A stretch of 40,432 bases of DNA, from contig NZ_JAEUXJ010000026.1 of assembly GCF_016775475.1 (NCBI RefSeq), positions 1 through 40,432 of the forward strand, written 5' to 3'. The stretch is from Belnapia mucosa (GTDB taxonomy: Bacteria > Pseudomonadota > Alphaproteobacteria > Acetobacterales > Acetobacteraceae). The translations under genes and the position numbers were made by a program. Under the pieces are notes generated by a model that was not told the DNA's origin, searched no databases, and saw only the letters and a list, made by a program, of their open reading frames with translations. Shown one piece after another: positions 8,916 to 17,750 of the stretch (positions are counted from its first letter, which is position 1; every line of letters begins with the position of its first letter).

Positions 8916-9141
8916 GACCTGCCTTTGACTATGGACGAATCAAGTCGCCACGGGACACCGACGCGAATAGCCAGATTAATGTCGCCTGCGTCCGGGGAGG
9001 TCGAACCGCCACAGCATCAGGTGCAGCAGATCGCGCACGGGCGGTGGCAACCCTGTTTAGCACAAGGGCGTTGGCCCGCAGAGATGACGGGGCTGTGCCG
9101 TCCCACTCCCGTATCGCGCATTCTTAAAAGCATCGTCTCTC

Positions 9142-10238
9142 ATGCAGGTTCAGGCCGCAGTTCTCGAAAAGCCCGATGGTACGCTGACGCGGCGCAGGAT
9201 CCGCATCGAGTCCGTTGAACTCGACGGCCGTTGCCCCGATGAGGTTCTGGTCCGGGTGACAAGCTGCGGCGTCTGCGGCACGGACCACGGCTGTATTCAC
9301 GGGCTCGAGCCTTATCCCATTCCGGGCGTACTCGTGTCGTGTACGCCGTCGGGCGCGAGGTCACCCGGCTTAAGCCTGGCGACCGGGTCGTCATGGGTTT
9401 CCCTTTCTGCGGCGTGTGCCGAAATTGCCGCCGTGGTCAGCCGCGCTACTGCGAACAGGGCCGTAAGCTGATGTTCAGCGGCTACCGCCTGGACGGCTCG
9501 AGCCCGCTGAAACGCAAGAGCGGAGAAAGCTTGGCCGGACGCTTCTTCCAGCGGTCCTCCTGGGCAACCCATACGCTCGCTCCTGAGCGCCAGTTGGCCA
9601 AGGTGCCGGACGGCATCGACCATGACCTTTTTGGGCCGCTCGGCTGCAGCATCTCCACCGGAGCCGGCACGGTGCTGAATGAGCTACGTTCCGCGCCGGG
9701 CTCCAGCCTCGTCATCTTCGGTGCAGGTGCGGTGGGGCTCTCAGCGGTCATGGCCGCGCGCCTTACCGGGCTCACGACGATCATCGCCGTGGCCAAGGAG
9801 GCGCACCGACTGGCCCTGGCCCGCGAGCTCGGCGCCACGCATGCCCTCCAACCCGGCAGCACTCTGCTCGATGCCATCAAGGATCTAACGGGCGGCGGCG
9901 CCGACTACGCCATCGAGTCCAAGAGCGGGGCGAATCTAGTCGCGGAGGCGTGCCAGGCGCTCGGGGTGTTGGGCGTCTGCGCCATGGTGGGCGGCGCCAA
10001 GCCCACCGCCGAGGTCCGCCTGAATCACCCGGACATGCTGCTGCACGGCAAACGGCTGATCGGCATCCTGGGCGGTGGCCAAACGCCCGACTTCCTGCTT
10101 ACCCTGATGCATCTACAAAGCCAGGGCCGTTTCCCGCTCGAGCGTCTCGTGCGCTGGTACGATTTCGCCGACATCAACCAGGCCATCGACAACAGCGACG
10201 CCGGTGCCGTCGTGAAACCCATTCTGCGCATTGCCTGA
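9142..10238 (+). pseudogene. zinc-type alcohol dehydrogenase (aryl-alcohol-like), internal deletion
   Basis: A medium-chain zinc alcohol dehydrogenase. The first frame from the ATG at 9142 has VTSCGVCGTDHG (zinc-ligand Cys) and YPIPGVL. Near 9330-9340 a short deletion removes the GHEGAG segment, including the catalytic-zinc His, and shifts the frame. From there the second frame runs intact: VYAVGREVTRLKPGDRVV, FPFCGVCRNCRRGQPRYCEQ (structural zinc cysteines), the Rossmann motif VIFGAGAVGLSAVMAA, and a normal C terminus at 10238. Its relatives are aryl/benzyl-alcohol dehydrogenases. It ends 48 bases before the aldehyde oxidoreductase operon, suggesting a former alcohol-to-aldehyde-to-acid route (inference). 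Non-functional as read. Confidence 0.78.
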
Positions 10239-10286
10239 CCTGGCCGTATCGCCACAGCCCTTCGCCGCCGAACGCATGGAGCCCGC

Positions 10287-10757
10287 ATGGACGTCCTCCT
10301 CAAAGTGAATGGCACGGAGCATCGCCTTGCGGTCGATGTGCGCACCACCCTGCTTGACGCGCTGCGGGAGCGGCTGGAGCTGACCGGCACCAAGAAGGGT
10401 TGCGACCTCGGCCAGTGCGGCGCCTGCACCGTACTCCTGGACGGGATGCGCGTGCTGTCCTGCTTCACCCTTGCCGTCGCGGCGCAGGAGGCGGAGATCA
10501 CCACCATCGAGGGGCTGGCCGGTGAGAACAAGCCACTGCACCCGATGCAGAAGGCTTTCCTCGAGCAGGATGCCTACCAGTGCGGCTACTGCACGCCAGG
10601 CCAGATCCTCTCTGCCATCGCCTGCGTGCAGGAGGGGCACGCAAACTCGGCCGACCAGATCCGCGAATACATGAGCGGCAACCTGTGCCGCTGCGCCGCC
10701 TACCCGAAGATCGTCGCCGCCGTGCAGCAGGCGAAGTTGCTGATGGAAGGCCCCTGA
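10287..10757 (+). CDS. paoA: aldehyde oxidoreductase 2Fe-2S subunit (PaoA/YagT-like)
   Basis: The small electron-transfer subunit (156 residues) of a xanthine-oxidase-family molybdenum aldehyde oxidoreductase. The plant-ferredoxin-like N-terminal cluster has GCDLGQCGACTVLLDG plus a Cys in VLSCFT. The C-terminal helical domain binds the second 2Fe-2S cluster through QCGYCTPGQ and NLCRCAAY. E. coli PaoA carries a Tat leader and works in the periplasm; this protein begins directly at the ferredoxin fold (MDVLLKVNG), so a cytoplasmic enzyme is expected. It ends one base before the FAD-subunit gene, forming a three-gene operon. Symbol used by similarity to the E. coli system. Confidence 0.88.
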   Translation: MDVLLKVNGTEHRLAVDVRTTLLDALRERLELTGTKKGCDLGQCGACTVLLDGMRVLSCFTLAVAAQEAEITTIEGLAGENKPLHPMQKAFLEQDAYQCGYCTPGQILSAIACVQEGHANSADQIREYMSGNLCRCAAYPKIVAAVQQAKLLMEGP

Positions 10758-10758
10758 C

Positions 10759-11787
10759 ATGCGCCCCTTCGACTACCAGCAAGCCCAGGGCACGGCGGCC
10801 GCGCTGGCGCTCGCCGCGCAGCACCTCGCCCCGCCCGGCGAGGAGCGCATCCTCGCGCCCGCCCAGTACCTGGCCGGCGGCACCAACCTGCTGGACCTGA
10901 TGAAGATCGGCGTTGCCCATCCGCCCGCGCTGATCAACATCACGGCGCTGCGGCAGGACCATGGCCGGATCGAAACCGACGCATCCGGCCTCAGGCTCGG
11001 TGCACTGGCACGCATGGCCGAGGCGGCGGAGCACCCGGCGGTGCTACGTGACTATCCTGCAATCGCGCAGTCCCTTCAGCTCGCCGCCAGCCAGCAACTG
11101 CGCAACATGGCGACGCTCGGCGGCAACGTGCTGCAGCGGACGCGCTGCAATTACTTCCGCGATCCAAGCTGGCAGGCCTGCAACAAGCGGGTGCCGGGAA
11201 CGGGCTGTGCCGCCATGGCTGGCGTGAATCGCAGGCTCGCAGTGCTCGGCGTCAGCGAGCACTGCATCGCCCACTATCCCGGCGACTTTGCGAATGTCCT
11301 CGCCGCCCTCGGTGCCGAGGTGGAAATTCTGAGCTCGGATGGCACCGCGCGTCGCATCGCGTTCGAGGAGCTGCACAGGCTGCCCGGCGACGCGCCGCAT
11401 ATTGACACGAACTTGCGGCCGGGCGAGCTGATCATCAGCTTCCGCGTGCCTGCGGGGCCGTGGACCCGGCGGTCGCTCTATTTGAAGATTCGCGACCGCG
11501 AATCCTACGACTTCGCCCAGGCCTCGGCGGTGGTGGCGCTCGATCTTCAGGACGGAGTCGTGCGCGAGGCACGGGTCGGCCTGGGTGGCCTGGTGGCGAA
11601 ACCCTGGCGCTCGCATGAGGCGGAGGCGGCGTTGCGAGGGCGAAAGCTTGATCAGGCCTCAGCCCAGGCGTCGGCCGACGCGGCCTTCCAGGGCGCGGTG
11701 ACCCATGGCGAGAACGCCTTCAAGCCTGAGCTCGGGCGCCGCACCCTGGTGCGCGCCCTGCTCCAGGCCGCAGCGATGGAGACCTGA
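10759..11787 (+). CDS. paoB: aldehyde oxidoreductase FAD/4Fe-4S subunit (PaoB/YagS-like)
   Basis: The 342-residue FAD subunit of the complex. The FAD-binding segments are PAQYLAGGTNLLDLMKIG (residues about 34-51) and LRNMATLGGNVLQRTRCNYF (about 114-133). Right after this comes the insertion that distinguishes the PaoB type: cysteines in TRCNYFRD, WQACNKRVPGTGC and VSEHCIAHYPGDF, expected to hold a 4Fe-4S cluster as in E. coli PaoB. The CO-dehydrogenase flavoprotein C-terminal domain follows. It begins immediately after paoA and stops three bases before paoC. It passes electrons from the molybdenum centre to the acceptor via FAD. Intact and of normal length. Confidence 0.88.
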   Translation: MRPFDYQQAQGTAAALALAAQHLAPPGEERILAPAQYLAGGTNLLDLMKIGVAHPPALINITALRQDHGRIETDASGLRLGALARMAEAAEHPAVLRDYPAIAQSLQLAASQQLRNMATLGGNVLQRTRCNYFRDPSWQACNKRVPGTGCAAMAGVNRRLAVLGVSEHCIAHYPGDFANVLAALGAEVEILSSDGTARRIAFEELHRLPGDAPHIDTNLRPGELIISFRVPAGPWTRRSLYLKIRDRESYDFAQASAVVALDLQDGVVREARVGLGGLVAKPWRSHEAEAALRGRKLDQASAQASADAAFQGAVTHGENAFKPELGRRTLVRALLQAAAMET

Positions 11788-11790
11788 CCC

Positions 11791-14052
11791 ATGCCCGACG
11801 GCAACCAGACCATCATCGGCCAGCCGGCCATCCGCATCGACGGCCGCGCCAAGGTGACCGGCATGGCCCGCTACGCCTCGGACGAGGTGGTGGCGAACCC
11901 GGCCCACGCTTTCCTTGTCACCAGCGCCATCGCCCGCGGCCGCATCCGCGGTTTCCGGCTTGACGCCGCGCGGGCCGTGCCTGGCATCCTCGACATCCTG
12001 ATGCATGGGAATGTCGGTGGCGAGGCGGAGAAGCCCAAGCCCATGTCGGGCGGCGACACGACGACGACGCTGGAATCCGACCGCGTCTGGCATGACGGCC
12101 AGATCATCGCCGTCGTCCTGGCCGAGAGCTTCGAGGCGGCGCGCGAGGCGGCGCACAAGGTGGAGGTGGACTATGAGGCCGAGCCGCCCTCCGCCACCTT
12201 CGGCAGCCCGGGCGTCGAGGAGGAGGTGCGCAAGGCCGGCGAGCACAAGGACTACAAGGTCGGCGACGCCGAGGCCTCCTTCGCCGTCGCCGAGGTGAAG
12301 GTGGACGCGCGCTACGGCACGCCGACCCAGCATCACAATCCGATCGAGCTATTCACCACCACCTGCGAATGGCGCGGCGGCAAGCTGACGGTCTACGAGC
12401 CCAGCCAGTTCGTCTATGGGTTGCGGGGCAGCCTGGCGAAGCAGTTGCGGATGGACCCCGGCGACATCCACGTGGTCTCGCGCTTTGTCGGCGGCGCCTT
12501 CGGCTCGCGCGGCGGGATCACGGCCCGTACCGCCTGGATCGCGGTCGCGGCGCGGCGGCTGAACCGGCCCGTGCGGCTGGTGGCAACGCGCGACCAGGGC
12601 TTCACTATCGTCACCTACCGGGCGGAGACGCGTCACCACATCCAGCTCGGCGCCACGCGCGACGGCCGGCTGACCGCCCTGCGCCATGAGGGTTGGGAGG
12701 TGACCTCGCGGCCATCCGAGTACAACGTCTCGGGTACGGAAACGACTGCGCGTGTCTATGCCTGCCCAAACATCCTGACCAAGGTGAACATCGTCCACGC
12801 CGACCGGAACACGCCGGGCTTCATGCGCGCGCCGCCCGAGACGCCCTACATGTTCCCGCTCGAGGTTGCGATGGACGAACTGGCGGTCGCGCTGAACATG
12901 GATCCGGTCGAGCTGCGCCGCATCAACGACACGCAGACCGACCCTGCGACCGGCAAGCCCTACAGTTCGCGCTCGCTGATGCCGTGCTTCGACCAGGCAG
13001 CGGAGCGCTTCGGCTGGAAGGGCCGCAACCCGGCACCTGGTACGATGCGCGATGGAGACTGGCAGGTTGGCTGGGGCTGCGCCACCGCTGCCTATCCGGC
13101 GAATATCGGCCCGGCCGCCGCCCGCGTGACCCTGACGCTTGAGGGCAAGGCGCGCGTGCAGATCGCCGCGCATGACATCGGCACCGGCGCCTATACGGTG
13201 ATTGCCATCACCGCGGCGGACCGGCTGGGGCTCGAGATCGGCAAGGTCGTGGTCGAACTGGGGGGGTCGGAACTGCCGGCGGCCGGGCTGGCGGCAGGGT
13301 CGAGCCACACGGCCGGGATCTGCAACGCGGTGGCCAAGGCCTGCGAGGGGGTCCGGCAGCGGCTGGCACAGGCCGCGGTGACAAGCAATGACGGGCCCCT
13401 GGCAGGCCAGGATCCGGCGAAGCTGACGCTGTCCGCTGGCGCACTGCGCGCCCCGGGCGGTGCCGCCGAGGATCTGCCGAAAGCCCTCGCCCGGGTCACC
13501 ACCGGTGTGCTTGAGGTCTATGCCGAGAACATCCCGAAGGGATTGCCGCCGGAGTCCATCGGCAAGGTCTATCAGGGCCAGATGGCCATGTCCCGGGGCC
13601 ACAGCCGCGAGGACGCCACCACCTACACGTTCGGCGCCCAGTTCGTGGAGGTGCGGGTGCATGCTCTGACGCGGGAGGTGCGGGTGCCACGTGCGGTCGG
13701 GGCCTTCGCCGCGGGCACCATCGTCAACCCGTTGACAGCCCACAGCCAGTACATGGGCGGCATGATCTGGGGGATCAGTGCGGCGCTGCACGAGGCCACC
13801 GAGATCGACCCGCATGCGGCCCGCTACGTGAACGACAACATCGCCGAGTACCTGATGCCGGTGAACGCCGATGTGCGCAGCATCGAGGTCATCATGGTTC
13901 CGGAGCAGGATGCGCAGGTGAACCCGCTCGGCATTAAGGGCATCGGCGAGATCGGCATCGTCGGAATGAACGCGGCAATCTCCAACGCCGTGTGGCACGC
14001 GACCGGCAGGCGCATCCGCGACCTGCCGATCCGGATCGAGGACCTGCTCTGA
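11791..14052 (+). CDS. paoC: aldehyde oxidoreductase molybdenum subunit (PaoC/YagR-like)
   Basis: The 753-residue catalytic subunit, which binds molybdopterin cytosine dinucleotide and oxidises aldehydes to carboxylic acids. The N-terminal domain starts with GQPAIRIDGRAKVTGMARYA. Mo-binding segments include GGAFGSRGGITARTAWIAV, FMRAPPETPYMFPLEVAMDE, AHDIGTGAYTVIA and, near the C terminus, IKGIGEIGIVGMNAAI. The last holds the conserved catalytic Glu (GEIG). Length and motif order match PaoC. No XdhC-like maturation chaperone (PaoD equivalent) is present in the window, so maturation must rely on a gene elsewhere. Aromatic-aldehyde preference is plausible from the E. coli homologue but not shown. 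Confidence 0.9.
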   Translation: MPDGNQTIIGQPAIRIDGRAKVTGMARYASDEVVANPAHAFLVTSAIARGRIRGFRLDAARAVPGILDILMHGNVGGEAEKPKPMSGGDTTTTLESDRVWHDGQIIAVVLAESFEAAREAAHKVEVDYEAEPPSATFGSPGVEEEVRKAGEHKDYKVGDAEASFAVAEVKVDARYGTPTQHHNPIELFTTTCEWRGGKLTVYEPSQFVYGLRGSLAKQLRMDPGDIHVVSRFVGGAFGSRGGITARTAWIAVAARRLNRPVRLVATRDQGFTIVTYRAETRHHIQLGATRDGRLTALRHEGWEVTSRPSEYNVSGTETTARVYACPNILTKVNIVHADRNTPGFMRAPPETPYMFPLEVAMDELAVALNMDPVELRRINDTQTDPATGKPYSSRSLMPCFDQAAERFGWKGRNPAPGTMRDGDWQVGWGCATAAYPANIGPAAARVTLTLEGKARVQIAAHDIGTGAYTVIAITAADRLGLEIGKVVVELGGSELPAAGLAAGSSHTAGICNAVAKACEGVRQRLAQAAVTSNDGPLAGQDPAKLTLSAGALRAPGGAAEDLPKALARVTTGVLEVYAENIPKGLPPESIGKVYQGQMAMSRGHSREDATTYTFGAQFVEVRVHALTREVRVPRAVGAFAAGTIVNPLTAHSQYMGGMIWGISAALHEATEIDPHAARYVNDNIAEYLMPVNADVRSIEVIMVPEQDAQVNPLGIKGIGEIGIVGMNAAISNAVWHATGRRIRDLPIRIEDLL

Positions 14053-14125
14053 CGCCAGGCGCGCGGCAGGCCTGCCCGCCGCGACGGGCTCGCCACGGCT
14101 ATCCATCCGACCAAGGAGGCTCCGC

Positions 14126-15340
14126 ATGAAGGCCGTCGTTTTCCACGGTATCGGTGACATCCGGCTCGACGAGGTGAAGGACCCGTCCGTCCAGGATCCG
14201 ACGGACGCGGTCGTCCGCATCACTTCCTCGGCCATTTGCGGCACCGACCTGCACATGATCCGCGGTACCTTTGTCGGCATGCGGCCGGGCACGATCCTGG
14301 GCCATGAGGCGGTGGGCATCGTCGAGGAAGTTGGCCGGGGCGTACGTAACTTCCGCCGCGGCGACCGGGTAGTGATTCCATCCACCATCGCCTGCGACAA
14401 TTGCAGCTATTGCCGCAGCGGCTACACCGCGCAATGCGACGACGCCAACCCGAACGGTGCCGCCGCCGGCACGGCCTTCTTCGGCAGCCCACAGGCGGCT
14501 GGCGGCTTCGACGGGCTGCAGGCCGAGTACGCCCGGATACCCTTTGCCTACCACAACCTGATCCGTCTGCCGCAGGCGGTTTCGGACGACCAGGCGATCC
14601 TGCTCTCGGACATCTATCCCACTGCTTGATTCGGCGCGGTGTTGGCCGAGGTGGGCGACGGAGACGTGGTGGCGGTCTGGGGATGTGGCCCGGTCGGGCT
14701 CTTCGCGGTGATGAGCGCTTTCCAGCAGGGCGCACACCGGGTCATCGCCATCGATGGCCATGCCGACCGGCTGGAGCGCGCCCGGGCGCTCGGCGCCGAA
14801 ACGGTCAACTTCAACGAGGAGGACCCGGTCGAGGCGATCAAGGAACTCACCCGCGGCATCGGCCCGGATCGTGCCATCGACTGCGTTGGCGTCGACAGTG
14901 AGCGGCCGAAGCAGGACCCAGCGGCGGAGAAGGCCGGTCAGCAGGCGCAGCAATTCGCCCAGGAGGTCCAGCAGATCGTCCCCGACGCCAAGCCGCAAGG
15001 CAGGCAGTGGAAGCCGGGCGATGCGCCGTCCCTGGCGCTGACCTGGGCGGTGGAGACGCTAGCCAAGGCCGGCACGCTCGGCATCATCGGCGTCTATCCG
15101 CCGACGGATCGCTTTTTCCCGATCGGCATGGCGATGAACAAGAATCTCAGCATCAACATGGGGAACTGCAACCACAGAACCTCAATCCCGAAGCTGGTCG
15201 AGATGGTCGAGGGCGGCACGGTGGATCCTACTGCGGTGCTCTCGCATGTCGAGCCGATGTCGGACGTGATTGCGGCCTACAAGGAGTTCGACCTGCGCAA
15301 CCCGGGCTGGATCAAGGTGGAATTGAAGCCGGGGACATGA
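14126..15340 (+). pseudogene. zinc-dependent formaldehyde-dehydrogenase-like alcohol dehydrogenase, one nonsense codon
   Basis: A full-length (405 codons) medium-chain dehydrogenase of the formaldehyde-dehydrogenase-like group. It shows SSAICGTDLHMIRG (Zn Cys), LGHEAVGIVEEVG (Zn His-Glu), CDNCSYCRSGYTAQC (structural Zn), WGCGPVGLFAVM (Rossmann) and a long family-typical C-terminal half. The only defect is TGA at 14627-14629 where relatives have Trp (context DIYPTA-stop-FGAVLAEV), one transition away from TGG. The ATG has a near-perfect AAGGAGG 6 bases upstream. It follows paoC by 73 bases. Read as a very young pseudogene; a base-call error or readthrough cannot be excluded. Confidence 0.8.
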
Positions 15341-15407
15341 CCGGCTTCGGCGAATGTGACGGATTGGTCAGTACCGTCTACCGTCCCAGCTAACCGGCTT
15401 CTCCGGT

Positions 15408-16145
15408 ATGAGGAACGACGCTACGGAACAGTACGGCAGGGAAGGTGTCAGGCATGGCTGCCTCCGGTTCTGGCCTGTCGCGGCCCTGTTGGCCGGGCTT
15501 GGGCTGGCCTTGGCTTCTGGACTACAGCGCTACCTTTCCCTCGATGCCCTCGTGGAGTACCGCGAGGCTCTGTCGCAGCAGGTGGCTGCCTCGCCGGTCC
15601 TGACGGCGCTGGGCTATGTCTCGGCGTATGTGATCGCGGTCACCTTCTCGGTTCCGGCTGGTCCCGTGCTGACCATGGCAGGAGGGCTGCTTTTCGGCCG
15701 TTGGCTCGGCACCGCGCTGGCCCTACCGGCCGCGACGCTTGGCGCCTGCCTGCTGTTTCTCGCCGTCCGCTCGGCATTGGCGCCGGCGGTGGCGCGGCGA
15801 GCGGGACCATTTCTTGATCGACTCAAGCCAGGGCTGGAGCGGGACGGCTTCTGGTACCTGCTCTCGCTGCGGCTCCTGCCGATCGTGCCTTATCCCGTTG
15901 GAAGCATCGCGCCGGCGTTGGTCGGGATGCCCCTTCCGGCTTTCGCCGTCGCGACCGGGCTTGGGATCCTGCCGGGCACCCTGGTCTTCGCCGGCATCGG
16001 CGCCGGGCTCGGGCAGGTCTTTGCCTACGGTGGACGGCCGGACGCATCTGTGATGCTTTCGGCGCCGATCCTGCTGCCGCTTATCGGCCTTGCGGCGCTT
16101 TCCCTGGTAGCGATGTGGTGGCGGCGACGGAGGAGTGATGCGTGA
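15408..16145 (+). CDS. TVP38/TMEM64 (DedA-like) membrane protein
   Basis: A 245-residue integral membrane protein of the TVP38/TMEM64 (SNARE-associated, VTT domain) family. Hydrophobic helices lie near residues 22-40, 65-90, 95-120, 150-170, 180-205 and 218-236. The core motifs are VTFSVPAGPVLTMAGGLLFG and LLSLRLLPIVPYPVGSIAPA, the latter carrying the conserved Arg-Pro-Pro-like re-entrant segment. Family members are thought to act in lipid movement or membrane homeostasis. The gene overlaps the phospholipase D start by 8 bases, so the two are almost certainly coupled, as is common for this pair. The start codon is uncertain because the ribosome site is poor. Confidence 0.85.
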   Translation: MRNDATEQYGREGVRHGCLRFWPVAALLAGLGLALASGLQRYLSLDALVEYREALSQQVAASPVLTALGYVSAYVIAVTFSVPAGPVLTMAGGLLFGRWLGTALALPAATLGACLLFLAVRSALAPAVARRAGPFLDRLKPGLERDGFWYLLSLRLLPIVPYPVGSIAPALVGMPLPAFAVATGLGILPGTLVFAGIGAGLGQVFAYGGRPDASVMLSAPILLPLIGLAALSLVAMWWRRRRSDA

Positions 16146-17721
16146 GGTTGCGGGTCGGGACCGGACATCGCCTGCCGGGCTCCCCCACCTGAGAGAAAGG
16201 GGCGTGAGTGCCGATAGCAGCGGGTCCGGGCTTCTCCTCAGCGGTGCGGAGCGGGCCGGGCCGATTGCGGCCTATGGCAGGTCGTCCTCGCTGCTGCGCC
16301 CAGGCGAGACCTGTTGGCGTATCGAACCGGCAGGGCGTGTCGCGGTCCTGCTCGACAGCGCCGCTTACTTCGCTGCTGCCAAGGCCGCCATGCTCAGGGC
16401 CGAACGGTCCATCCTGCTGCTCGGTTGGGACTTCGATCCGCGCACGCGCCTGTGCCCGAATACGGCGGCGACGGAGCCGCCGGACGAGATCGGACCGCTG
16501 CTGACCGGACTCGCCGCGCATCGGCGGGACCTCGACGTCCGGGTGCTGATCTGGGACATACCGCTCTTGATCACGGTTGGCCGGCAATTCTTCCCCAAAC
16601 GGGCAGCCGCGCGATTCCGCAGTAGCCGCGTCCATTTCCACCTCGATCACGCCCCCGGTGGCGCTTGCCACCATCAGAAATTGCTGGTCATCGACGACGC
16701 CATCGCTTTCTGCGGTGGCGGCGATTTCGCCATCAATCGCTGGGACACGCCGAGCCATCCCGACCATGATGCGCGCCGACGCCTGCCTTTCGGCAGGGAG
16801 CACGCGCCCCGGCACGAGGTGATGATGCTGGTGGATGGCGGGGCGGCGGCGGCGCTGGGCCGGCTCGCGCGCGAACGCTGGTTCCATGCGACCGGGGAGC
16901 GAATCGAGCCACCGCTGCCCATTGGCGGCGACCCCTGGCCGCAGGAGGTGCCTCCCGACCTGATCGATGCGCCGCGCCTCGGTATCGCCCGTACCGAGCC
17001 CGCCTGGACACAGGAGCCGCCGGCGCGCGAGGTTGAGGCGCTGCATCTCGCGGCCATTGCCGCGGCGCGCCGCTTGATCTACCTGGAGAACCAGTATTTC
17101 GCCTCGCCGCGCTTGGCGGATGCCCTGGCTGAGCGGCTCGCGGAGGCCGAAGGACCGGAAATCCTGCTCGTTGTATCGGGGCGGAGCCCTAGTTTCTTCG
17201 ACCGGATGACCATGGATGCGCCGCGCGACTCGCTGGTCGCGCGGCTCCGTGCCGCCGATCGTCACGGGCGCTTCGCTGCCTATGCACCGCGCACGGTGGG
17301 CGGCCGGACCGTCCTCGTGCACTCCAAGGTCGCCATCATAGACGACCGGCTGCTGCGCGTGGGCTCGGCGAACCTGAACAACCGCTCGGGCGGGTTCGAT
17401 ACCGAATGCGACCTTGCCCTCGAAGCCCCGGATGGACCTGCCGGCGCCCATGTGGAGACCGCGATCGGCCGCTTCCGGGAGAAGCTGATCGGCCATTTCC
17501 TGGATGTCGACGAACGCCGGATGGCGGCGGCGATCAGCCGAGCAGGCAGCTTGGCGGGCGGCATCGAAGCGCTGGACGGCGACCGCGACGTACGGCGGCT
17601 GCAACCTCTCCCGCCTGGCGGGCCCGGTCCGTTGGGCGCGCTCGTCGCCGCCTTGCAGTTGGGCGACCCAAACGGACTGGAGGATGCCTGGCGGCCCTGG
17701 CGGCGGCTGCGGGCCCCGTGA
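16138..17721 (+). CDS. phospholipase D family protein (cardiolipin-synthase-like)
   Basis: A 527-residue PLD-superfamily enzyme with two HKD motifs: HHQKLLVIDDAIAFCGGGD (about residues 180-198) and VHSKVAIIDDRLLRVGSANL (about 397-416), which together form one phosphodiesterase/transphosphatidylase site. The N-terminal half has LLGWDFDPRTRL, typical of bacterial PLDs found beside TVP38 genes. No signal peptide or membrane helices are seen, unlike classical cardiolipin synthases. The ATG at 16138 is preferred (GGAGG immediately upstream; an in-frame GTG precedes it) and lies inside the end of the TVP38 gene. It is convergent with the endonuclease/exonuclease/phosphatase gene, with 13 bases between them. 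A phospholipid-remodelling role is inferred from the family and neighbours. Confidence 0.88.
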   Translation: MREVAGRDRTSPAGLPHLRERGVSADSSGSGLLLSGAERAGPIAAYGRSSSLLRPGETCWRIEPAGRVAVLLDSAAYFAAAKAAMLRAERSILLLGWDFDPRTRLCPNTAATEPPDEIGPLLTGLAAHRRDLDVRVLIWDIPLLITVGRQFFPKRAAARFRSSRVHFHLDHAPGGACHHQKLLVIDDAIAFCGGGDFAINRWDTPSHPDHDARRRLPFGREHAPRHEVMMLVDGGAAAALGRLARERWFHATGERIEPPLPIGGDPWPQEVPPDLIDAPRLGIARTEPAWTQEPPAREVEALHLAAIAAARRLIYLENQYFASPRLADALAERLAEAEGPEILLVVSGRSPSFFDRMTMDAPRDSLVARLRAADRHGRFAAYAPRTVGGRTVLVHSKVAIIDDRLLRVGSANLNNRSGGFDTECDLALEAPDGPAGAHVETAIGRFREKLIGHFLDVDERRMAAAISRAGSLAGGIEALDGDRDVRRLQPLPPGGPGPLGALVAALQLGDPNGLEDAWRPWRRLRAP

Positions 17722-17750
17722 CCGCCGCTCATCGTCACACCTGCCGGCGG
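17722..17750. terminator. possible shared hairpin between convergent genes
   Basis: CCGCCG at 17722-17727 is complementary to CGGCGG at 17745-17750, spanning the 13-base gap between the convergent phospholipase D and endonuclease/exonuclease/phosphatase genes. There is no U-run on either side, so an intrinsic terminator is only a possibility; in DNA this GC-rich, short complementary words are common. Confidence 0.2.

Noticed and set aside
14061..14080. GGCAGGCCTGCC palindrome after paoC as an operator or terminator.
   Set aside because: A perfect 12-base palindrome without a loop is expected by chance at this GC content, and no U-run or matching second site was found.
12349..14400. A 683-residue minus-strand ORF opposite paoC and its downstream dehydrogenase.
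   Set aside because: It is a mirror ORF caused by high GC at third positions; its sequence is rich in Arg, His and Ala and matches no family, while the plus strand is clearly paoC.
16081..17604. A 507-residue minus-strand ORF opposite the phospholipase D gene.
   Set aside because: Shadow of the plus-strand gene, which has both HKD motifs; no recognisable sequence on the minus strand.
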